Assembly: GCA_015680685.1 (NCBI GenBank)
Contig: MNCI01010794.1
Span: 32,732 to 96,731 of the forward strand
DNA: 64,000 nt
Direction: 5' to 3'
From: Gnetum montanum
Taxonomy: Eukaryota > Streptophyta > Gnetopsida > Gnetales > Gnetaceae
The position numbers and the translations under genes are program-made. Below are positions 55,540 to 64,000 of this stretch, one piece after another. Each line of letters begins with the position of its first letter. Within the stretch, counting starts at the first letter, position 1. The notes under the pieces are model-generated. The model was not told the DNA's origin and did not search any database. It worked only from the letters and a program-made list of their open reading frames with translations.

Positions 55540-56720
55540 AACCAAAATGATATGATGGCATCATCACTTATTTTCTCACATAAGAGATCCCACAAGATCG
55601 AGTTAAGCACTTCATGGAAATCAATAGACACCTTTACAAGGTGTACACTAATGGCCTGGTTCATTGGTGTGTACCTAATGTAGATAAATTGCACATTCTC
55701 TAGGATGCTCATGAGGGGCCTTGTAGGAAACACTATTCTGGGAGACACACAGTCATAAAAATCCTAATGGTAGGATAATATTGACCCACAATCTTTAGGG
55801 ATGCCCATCAATTTGTCCAATCCAGTGAGCACTATCAATAAGATGGTGGGATGACCACACGTATGGAGGATCCTCAATAGTGGATTCAACCACTGGAATC
55901 CTTCGACGTATGGGGCATAGATTTCATGGGTCCCATCACACCCATGTCCAATGGGAAGGCATATATAATTATCACCATTGACTACAATACCAAATGGATA
56001 GAAGTAGCAACCATCACTAACTATACATCATCCATTGCTACTTGATTTGTATAAAAAAGTGTTGTAAATAGGTTTGGAATGCCATGTGCATTGATTTCTA
56101 ACAACAAAACCCATTTTATAAGTGTTACTTTTTGAAAACCCATGCAACTCTTAGGGGTTGAACATAAATTAAGAACACCTTATCATCCCCAAGCCAATGG
56201 TCAAGTAGAGGTAACTAACAAGGAGATTACAAAATATAGGAGAGATTGGAGCACCAAAAAAAACAATGCCCTTTGGGCCTATTGCTCAACATGGAGACTC
56301 TCTATTGGCTACTCTTCCTATGAACTAGTGTACTAAAAACTTCCAATTCTTTGAATTCAATCCAAGATCTATACACTCTCAATAGCCTGTGACCTAGATG
56401 TTGATCTAAGTTTGGCACAAAAAGAAAGATTGATTAACCTAAATGTGCTAGAAGAAAATTGATTGGTAGTTCTGTCCTAGAAAGAAGTGCACAAGGCATT
56501 CAACAAACAATGTCATGATCTTAGAATACGGAAAGTAAAATTTCAACTGGAAGATAAGGTTCTCTACTGGAATCCCACAGATGTAGCTCAAAAAACTAAA
56601 GTCCAAATGTTGGGGGAGGGGCCTTATATAATTGATGAAACCTTTTCTTCTAAGGCCATGATCATATACAAACTTAAAAGCCCAAACAAAAAGTAGTTGG
56701 TCAACATCCAACAAATAAAG
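55540..56720 (+). pseudogene. D integrase
   Basis: The zinc-binding part is eroded near 55690-55850. Catalytic part: [20 protein letters not shown] near 55911; LISNNKTHF near 56091 where the second Asp is Asn; NGQVEVTNKEI near 56197 with Glu kept. Between that helix and DWSTKKNNALWAY the usual spacer is shortened, as it is in B. C-terminal part about 56400-56700 (KVKFQLEDKVLYWNP). Confidence 0.82.
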
Positions 56721-57062
56721 CCTTTCCATGAGCTAAAGCAAGCCAATGCAACAAATACCTCAATAGATGGACAACCACACTCAATTTTTTAGATCTCCTC
56801 CTTCCAACTTAGTTATTGGAAAGATGGACATCCATGCTAATCATATACGTGGCTCCTCAATTTTTCTACTTTTTGTTTCATACAGTTTTATCTTTGCAAA
56901 TTGTTTATTTTACACCTTTTTGATTTTTTTTTTTTTAAATTTCCTATTTTACATCATTTTTTTTACACCATCATTAGTACATTTAAATTTTTCTTAAATA
57001 TTTTACACTTTCTTATATATTTTACTTTATTTCAGCGTGACTTTCTAATTTTTGTTACTAAA
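56721..57062 (+). other. D post-pol region with T-rich spacer
   Basis: KPFHELKQA-like end of pol, then GGAAAGATGGACATCCATGC and long T tracts (about 56920-57010). It is parallel to 42450-42600 and 10140-10400. Cut at 57062 by element C. Confidence 0.55.
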
Positions 57063-57935
57063 TGATGAGTGGCTAGGTACCCCTACACTCAACCATACAA
57101 ATACAAGCATTCATGCATGATTTGGTTAAACTTTGCAGACGAACTAGTTATGGTATCTAGATAGTTACTCGTTGATCGTAATTTGTTGTCTTCCCACCTG
57201 GACTAGTATTTCCTTTGTCAAGTATGGTTTAGTCAAGAGTGAGGTGTATGATGTGGTCCTAAACTAGTTCTACTCCTAGAGGCGATGGAAAATAAATTTG
57301 TATTAAGCTAATAGGGAATGGGAGAAGAGAATCTAAGCTAGCCTAAGTGTGATGAGCATCCTTCCTTAATCATCCGTACACATCTTGGACCTCGTGTACT
57401 ACTATTTGGATTACCAAGCGCATGTCCTAGGTACACTACTAGGATACCAAGTAGTCATACTTAAATGCTCGTGATTAAGTCGTACTCATTCCACATTTAA
57501 TAATAGGGATAGTAAATGAGGGTAAATAAATATTAGTTAAGAAAATGATAAATAACAATAACAGTAAGCAATTAAAACTAAGTGAATGTTGAAATGATGA
57601 AGTAATCTTGATCTTTATTGCCAGTCATGCACATGTCCAAGTACGTCACACTCAAATAAAGGTTCCTTACAATTACAATCATCACATTGCGAGCATGCAC
57701 TAGGGAAAGAGTTGAGATGAACTAAAAATGAACAAAAAGACTCTACTTCTACACTTACTCTAACATTCTAACTGACTTTCTTCCTGTGCACCCAAATGTG
57801 ATATTTATAGGCTTACATAGGAACCACGATATTGTGTATCCAATATCATTAGCCAGGCCACGATATTGCGTACCCAATATCATGGATCTAATATCATGGG
57901 TCTGATATTGGAGCCTGACAAATCACGGTTTATCA
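57063..57935 (-). repeat. 3' LTR of element C
   Basis: 873 bp, on the minus strand TGATAAACC to CACTCATCA. GATATT/GATATC motifs lie between about 57825 and 57915, with CTATAAATAT at 57801-57810. It matches LTR2 of A in the R-U5 part. Confidence 0.85.
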
Positions 57936-57965
57936 TACCCCCATGATTGAATGAAAACTCATCCT
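57936..57965 (-). other. Polypurine tract of element C
   Basis: On the minus strand TTTTCATTCAATCATGGGGG then TA, directly before the LTR, as at 20960-20985. Confidence 0.7.
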
Positions 57966-58115
57966 TGAGTCGAAAAAAATGAGAACAAGCCCAATTGATT
58001 ACACAGTGGATAGGTATGTGATTATTGACTAACCAAGAATTTATTCATGCCATAGTGGAGAATTGAATACATCAAAATTAGGACATAGACACAAAATTAT
58101 AGAATTTATTGGAAC

Positions 58116-60917
58116 TCATGTGGTTCTTAGTGGTGGTGGTTTCTCCATGAGTCTCTTTCCCTTGTCTTATGCTCCAAGTTTTGGAAGTTTATAGGTCTAA
58201 AGGAGTTCCTAGATCTTTTCCTCTTCAGTTCAATGATCCTATGCCATCCATGCTAATGCTCCAATGTTTAATGGAGTCAGAACCTCCCATGGACATAGCA
58301 GTTGCAAGAACATCTGATTGGCCTTGACATACCAGGTCGTAAACAGCCGTCGTTCCTCTTCATAGGCTTTGGATTTGTCCTTGTATTTCTAGTAATCCAT
58401 AAGCCATCGAGCCAAGTTTTCTGTGAGATATTTTAATCCTTGGTAGCTAGTTTTGACCACCTCTAACTTAGAATTTGCCACCTCTAATTTCTATAGCGTA
58501 TTCTTATGCTCAGCAAATTCTGTTTCATACTTTGCATAGGTGGTTGCTACCTACTTCTCTAGCTTTGTTCTCGGGTGGCCTACTATTAACATGGCTAAAT
58601 TGGCATACTACAAGTTTTCCAATTCCATGTACTTCCATGTACTCTGTAAGATCTTGTATCTACAGGTCTCGACTTTTGAGCTCTACTTGGTGGACGAATG
58701 CATAGGTATCCAATATGCCTACCAATCAGTGTTTTGAGCATTGAGAGTGTTGATATGGGCCTTGGCCATATGGATTTCTTTTTCAATTACTTGCCTGTAC
58801 ATCCCCACTTGGTCCCTAAAGTTTTCCTTCAACTTTTCATGTCACTTGGTCTCATTTTGCCACATGCTTATTTCAATTGCCATCTTTTGATGGATTATAT
58901 GCACCTCCTCAATTGAAAGGGTTCAATTTTCTCTAGCCAAGCGATTCATGTCCTGATTGACCTTGACCAATTATTCTCATAACTATTGAAAATTTTCTTT
59001 GAGAACATTCTTTTGTTTTTCCATGGTTGTCAACTAGAGATTGTTTGTGGCAAGTTATTTACTCTCCTCTTACAAGGCCTTGAGTGCTTTGGCATGTGCA
59101 TATGTCTAAGCTTGTGCCTTAGAAGCATCCCAATTGGCCCTCTCTTTCTCCTCTGCCACTTTCTTATTTTCTACCAACAATTTATTAAGTTGCTTAGTCC
59201 TGAAAGACTCTAGCTGGTCTGTGGGGATAAATTGAGATGGGTCTCGCTGTGCATATTGTAGGGTGATGAGCCTCTCTTGGAGTCTTTCTAACTCCGCCTC
59301 TACATGCTTGGCCTTAATCTCTGCCATAACCAACTTTTCTTTGGTGGATATCAAGGTTTGATTAAATTTTTGTGACATCTTGAGGAATGTCAAACAGGGA
59401 TGTCATCACTTGTCCTATCTACAGTAATCGATTGAGAACATCCTCATGCTCCACAGGAGTCATCGAGGGACCGGCCAAAGTTGGAGCATCACGTGCTCCT
59501 ACAAAATCTATTGGTGGAACAACAGGGATATTGAATAATTTCTTTATGTGGTCCATAACCACTTCTATAGCTCCTGCTACATCTTGGTGCTACATGACCA
59601 CTACTGTGACCCCTTTACTAGTTTCTAATTGCACTTGAAAAGATGCAGTGTTTCTTGAGATCTGTTGTGACCAGTGCGATTCTCCTCCTCTTGTTTGGAT
59701 TAACACCTTGTTCCATACATGATCGATGGAGGCCATGGATCATACGATATCATCTATGACCCAAAAGAGGTTAGTCTCATCATGGCTTCCCTAGCTGACT
59801 ATCTCAGTGATGGCCCTGAGATGGCTCATTGACGGTCGATAATCCTGCAGCGATGGTGATGATTGGTCTTGCCGATGCATGCTAGGCCCTGCTTCTTACT
59901 GTTGACTGGGCCCTATGCTTGGGAGTTGGCTAGGCCCTATAATTTGAGTTGTAGTGGGCCTTACCATTTGTTCTTATTCTAGATCTAGTGTCTCACCAAT
60001 ACTTTTCCTTGGGGATAATGGCTTCAGTAATTTAGCAAATTAAGCATTTTGGGCATTTTGGGGATATCATTGGTGTACCCCAAAATTCCAGCACACCGGC
60101 ACAACTTCTTGATGAGACAATGAAAGTGCAATGCAAACTTCCCTGTCTTGCATTCCTCAAACTGCCTCAAAATCTCTGTTAGATATAGATGGGGTAGGTT
60201 GGCATTAACTTTGCCCATCAATATCACACTTCCTCTAGCCGCATATGTAGAGATTCTATTCAGCACTTTTGTGGGGAATATGTGATATGTACCAATCTTG
60301 AAATATATTCTCTCTTCCAATGCTAGCTCTCCATACATTTTGTCCTCATTACCATACACCCTTTTCAACCAGATCTTTCATGCATCAACATCAGAGCGAG
60401 TGGGCAGGTGAGCAAAGTTTGGCTCTATATTTGGAAGATTTAACACTTCTGAAATGGATTTGGCAAAGAAATCTATAGAAACACCACCAATATCAACTGT
60501 GGTGCCTTCTTCTTTAATATGCCAAAATTGGTACATCTCTCCCAGGTACTAGGCACCACTTTCAAAGAGTATAGGCCATAATGGGGACCCTTTGAGTTGG
60601 TCCTTGACTTCCTCAGGAGTAAACTCAGTGAAAGGTTCAAATTTGAGTTCCACGATCATGGCTACTGACATGTACCTTTCATGAATTACCTGAACGCATT
60701 CTAGGAACAACGTGAGATGTTACCTCTATTCAAGTGCTTTCGCGGTTCCTCCTTTAACCCATCCTAATTGCACAGTAATAGGAGGCTCTTGATGGATGCT
60801 AAATGATTGTGCCTCCTATTCTATATGTTCCTCGAGAGACACCTAGCCTCTGCCTCTCCTTGGTCGTTTGGACACACATTGAGAGGGTCCTCCTTGCTAT
60901 CCACATTTAGGGATCAT
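58116..60917 (-). pseudogene. ORF3 of element C: transposon-protein-like domain plus coiled coil
   Basis: About 934 codons from ATG 60917 (MIPKCG) to TGA 58116. N-terminal domain at about 60700-60040: LALEERIYFKIGTYHIFPTK, then YAARGSVILMGKVNANLPHL and GYTNDIPKMPK, matching 18103-20822. Pro/Gln-rich linker near 59880-60000, then a coiled coil (KAKHVEAELERLQERLITLQ near 59330-59270; ENKKVAEEKERANWDASKAQ). It has frameshifts and stops but longer intact pieces than B. The next feature downstream is the PPT and LTR. Confidence 0.75.
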
Positions 60918-61420
60918 TTGCAATCATACGGGGCTAACTATTAGTAAGGTTATTTACAAAATTTGACTTATACCCTTACTTCTTGCCTTTAATGAATTTG
61001 TTTCTTATCTAGTGTGATCCAAAGTTAGGAAATTTTATGAAAATATCCCCTAAAATTTTTAATATTGAGCCCATTTTGATTAGGTGGCTCCAAAATTTTA
61101 ATTCTCATGGTGTGGGTGAAGAGATAAAATTGATTTTGGCAACATGTTTAACATTTTTATTGTCATTTACCCTTTATAATGTTCTTCAGGCAATGATGAA
61201 TTTTGGAAAAATTATGCGCAACTTGGAGCATATACTTCCCCTACGACTAAGCTGAACTCTTCGGGTATAGACAGGTCCAATCAGAATTGGAACCAAAGCA
61301 TTAATCAGCAAGTTATGGATATTTGAACAATAGGTGTGCAAGCTAGCAAATTCATGCAAGAAAATTTGAACAACTCCCCTTGCATGAACAGTGAAAAATG
61401 ATGTTGATGCGCATGGGGGG
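60918..61420 (-). other. Leader between internal promoter-like block and ORF3 of C
   Basis: Non-coding. On the minus strand AAGAGTTCAGCTTAGTCGTA near 61262-61243 parallels GGAGTGTTCAGCTTAGTCAT near 17811. Confidence 0.45.
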
Positions 61421-61473
61421 TTCCATATATATAGTTTTTATGGATGTGATATTGCGTACCCGATATTGTGGCC
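61421..61473 (-). promoter_or_regulatory. Internal promoter-like block of C upstream of ORF3
   Basis: On the minus strand CACAATATCGGGTACGCAATATCAC then CTATATATATGG. It has the same order and distance to CTTAGTC and ORF3 as 17601-17650 in A. It resembles the U3 module of the LTRs. Confidence 0.5.
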
Positions 61474-62861
61474 AATTGAAAATAGGGTACTTAGAAAAAT
61501 TGATGAGTTTCTGAATTTCAAAGGCCAAAAATGAAGCATTTGATGTCAATTTGAAAGGTCTAGGGTAATATTAAATATACTAAAAGGCATAAAAAGTATA
61601 ATGGGGTAGAATTTGGTAATAAAATTTATGAATATGATGAGGAAAAAGGACATGTTTTGGTGCATAGGAACGTTGAATCAAAAGGATGATAAAGGAGAGA
61701 ATAATGTTGGCAATGTAGCACTCGAAGGATATAAGATGATGTGATGATGATGTGCAATGAATGTAAATTACAAAGGTTATGCAAGTGGGTCCTCCCCAAA
61801 GTAGGTTCCTACCTATGATGCCCTTATGTAACCATCCTGAAAATGTCTGTAGGCACTAACAGGGTGAACTGTAATTCACACCAATCCCACAAAACACACA
61901 CATTTTGATACCACCGTAATGAGACATGAATTCAATGCTACATAAGATACAAGTCAAAAATTCATGAATAGTGAGATGAGACGAATTATAGAAGAGATTG
62001 TAGAGATTGGGACATGAGGTAACTTACCTAGGATACGATGAATCTTGAGTGTAGGGCATGATTAATGTGTCATTAGCCCATCGCTCCAAAATCAAGATCA
62101 AGTCCATTCCTCTAATCAGTGACATTACATTGTTTCATCTAATGATGGACAACCATAAGAGCATCATGACAGAAAGGCGTACAATCACTTAGCATTTTGT
62201 GCAAGGGACAAGTGATTTGGAATTTCTTTGCAGCATACTTTTTGCTTAGCCACTTTGGCACACTCTCTCTCGTCTCTCTTTTTTTTATGAATAATCTAGA
62301 GAAGCCTCCTACCTTCAAGCATGGATGCATGTCTTTCCAGTGGGACACCCTAGAATAGCATTTCTTTATTGAGTGCATTTATTATGCTTACTCCCATTTT
62401 TCATTAGATCTACAATGATCTTAGCACAACCAGGTTGCATGATAACTTCTACAAATGTGACCAAAGAGAATCGACAAGTTCCCTTGATGTCACACCCTGG
62501 TCATTCCCTCTTAGTCCATCATTTTTTGCTCTAGGCATAATGAGCACAAAATTACTTTAAGTTTTAATGATGTCAAGAATATCATCGTACCCAGAGTAGA
62601 ACCTCTTATTAATAGAATGGGTGAGTGGATGTTGTGGGCTTGCTGTCCAAATAATTAGTTACCGAAGACATAATAGCAGAGAACAACACCTCAACCAATG
62701 AGTCACATTAGTGTTTTATTCATAGATGAGATTACCCATAAAACAATAATAAGATAAAACAATAAATAAAAAGATGAAACAACAAATAAAAAGATGAAAA
62801 ACTGAAACACAAAAAATTGTAAAATTAAAGAAAAGGAAAAACATTTATTAATTCTGCTCAT
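61474..62861 (-). other. Non-coding region between gag and promoter-like block of C
   Basis: Holds the conserved block AAGTGGGTCCTCCCCAAAGT at 61783-61802 (inverse of 11255-11299 and 43623-43665). A T-rich spacer (on the minus strand) lies at about 62730-62850, immediately after the gag stop. No protein match. Confidence 0.5.
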
Positions 62862-64000
62862 TAGAATGGGGGTATCCCCCATGAATAAACTTTTAATCAT
62901 GGCAAGAATTAATAAATGGAAGGTCTAGATCCATGCATGTTAGAAATATTGGGACCTGGTCATATCCGAACCACTGGGTGTCTTTTGATGTGGTGGTTGG
63001 AATGTATCCAAATTTGGGTGCACACACTGTATTAAAGTTGACATAGTGGGGCAAGTTAGAAGATGTGGTTAATTAATAAGGAGTTGATCCACTATGGCAC
63101 CCATGATCATAAGATGGTATGCAAGGATTGATATGTCTCCCTATGTGGCTATATTCATTGGGCCGCCTGGTAGTTGGAGTATTGAGTGATGGCCCTGTTA
63201 AGATAACATGAGGCACTGTATTTGAGAAGAAAGATGCACCACAGTGTTGAACTTGTGCTGAGTTGGAGGATGTAGTGGTCTCAGAACTGTGCTTTCCCTT
63301 TCTACGATCATGTCTAAAGAAGGGATGTATTCAATGTTATAGAGGGTTCCCACTGCGGTTGATAGTAGCAGCACAAGTAACGTTCGTGGGTCACTGCTGT
63401 GGTGTAAATCCTTTGGGTACAATTGGTGGTGATGTAGAAGGAGGTGAAGGATAAGAATATTGAAGGTGAAGAGAAGTGTAAGGCACATGAGGTGGTGATC
63501 TTGTTGGATAGGATATGGGTTGATAGTATTTAGGAGAATGATAATAATGTGGCGAGATAGAGGATGTTAACCTAGTTGGGGAAATAGAATGCTGAACTTG
63601 ATAAGTGCTTGGGCTCAAATGATATGAAGGGTGTGACCAGTTTGGGGGTGGCCTCCCCCACAACTGGGATTTTTGCCATTGTGATTGAACACAATATTTT
63701 TGTATGAACTCTGGGTATAACATTCTTCCCCAATGCTCATGTAAATGTGACAAGATTGGGCATTGACCTTTGGGGTGATCGTACAAGAAAATGTTACATT
63801 AATACGTATGATTAGTAGTTGAGTTCTTATTCTCTTCAACCCTTCTTTCCGATTGTTTAAGGATGTTTTGTCTTGCTTCTTAGTTTGTCATGGTTCTACC
63901 TCTAATAGTGTTGGCATATTCTCCACATTTTTCTTGTATCCATTTCACCATCTTATTGATCTTTGCCTCAATTTCTTCTAGTCATTATAGTATTGGCAAA
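62862..64000 (-). pseudogene. Gag of element C, C-terminal part
   Basis: From the window edge down to TAA at 62862-62864. MYDHPKGQCPILSHLHEHWG near 63786 is the end of the knuckle and matches the gag at 15600. A Pro/Ser/Tyr-rich tail follows (QVQHSISPTRLTSSISPHYY). It ends GGYPHS with stop at the same point as unit 1 of A. Upstream codons 63790-64000 are more broken. Confidence 0.78.

Larger units (their letters stand above)
52746..57062 (+). mobile_element. D: Athila-like retrotransposon, internal part, interrupted by C
   Basis: Gag tail, protease, RT, RNase H, integrase and T-rich spacer in order. No 5' LTR lies to the left; it abuts the gypsy G remnant near 52745. At 57062 element C is inserted. 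No copy of ORF3 from D lies in the window; it may be beyond 64000. It is related to B throughout pol. Confidence 0.7.
57063..64000 (-). mobile_element. C: Athila-like gag plus ORF3 element, partial
   Basis: Read on the minus strand: gag (from beyond 64000 to 62862), non-coding region, internal promoter-like block, ORF3, PPT, 3' LTR. No PR, RT or IN lies between gag and ORF3, and the distance leaves no room for them. It is the same design as unit 1 of A, with the same gag stop. The five bases next to the LTR are CTAAA (57058-57062); the other side lies beyond the window. Confidence 0.8.

Overview
This window is nuclear DNA from a seed plant. I cannot name the species. Almost everything recognisable is LTR retrotransposon of the Ty3/gypsy superfamily in nested, decayed layers. 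No ordinary host gene, rRNA gene or intact tRNA gene was found. The plant assignment rests on Tat/Ogre-type and Athila-like gag-pol proteins, a tRNA-Asp primer-binding site, a second (archaeal-type) RNase H, and plant-sized GT..AG introns. Most reading frames are broken by TAG and TGA codons standing where CAG, TGG or CGA would be expected, which is the mark of old methylated DNA.

Layout. 1-6870: a very old Tat/Ogre-type element (called E1) in minus orientation, cut by the window edge. 6880-47606: an Athila-like element (B) with broken pol, a 3' ORF (ORF3) and a 3' LTR. B is split at 13589/45251 by a composite Athila-like insertion (A, 13590-45250, duplicated bases CTAAG/CCAAG). A contains LTR1, a gag-only unit, an ORF3, a middle LTR2, a second gag plus protease, and LTR3. 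The second gag is itself interrupted by a complete 17.2-kb Tat/Ogre-type element (O, 22829-40009, target duplication GGAAG on both sides). 47640-52745: small remnants, namely a minus-strand gypsy RT, a LINE RT, two SINE-like copies and a gag of another gypsy family. 52746-57062: Athila-like element D with gag tail, PR, RT, RH and IN. 57063-64000: element C in minus orientation, inserted into D, with LTR, ORF3, internal promoter-like block and gag but no pol.

The most interesting content is accessory genes carried by these elements. Element O holds, on the strand opposite to its own gag-pol and between protease and reverse transcriptase, a seven-exon gene (28997-32900) whose first five introns join in phase. 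Its predicted product has a FCP1/NIF-like (HAD) N-terminal part, a part like the 'putative plant transposon protein' family, and a coiled-coil, Glu-rich C-terminus. The far more decayed E1 carries a recognisable homologue at the same place and in the same antisense orientation, with several matching exon boundaries, so the gene has travelled with the family. The Athila-like elements A, B and C carry a different accessory gene, ORF3, in sense orientation before the 3' LTR. ORF3 encodes a related transposon-protein-like domain followed by a long coiled coil. In A and C a TATA box with GATATC palindromes, like the one in the LTR, lies about 0.5 kb upstream of it.

All coding calls come from reading translations by eye. 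No database search or structure prediction was available, and family names without a catalytic motif are inference.
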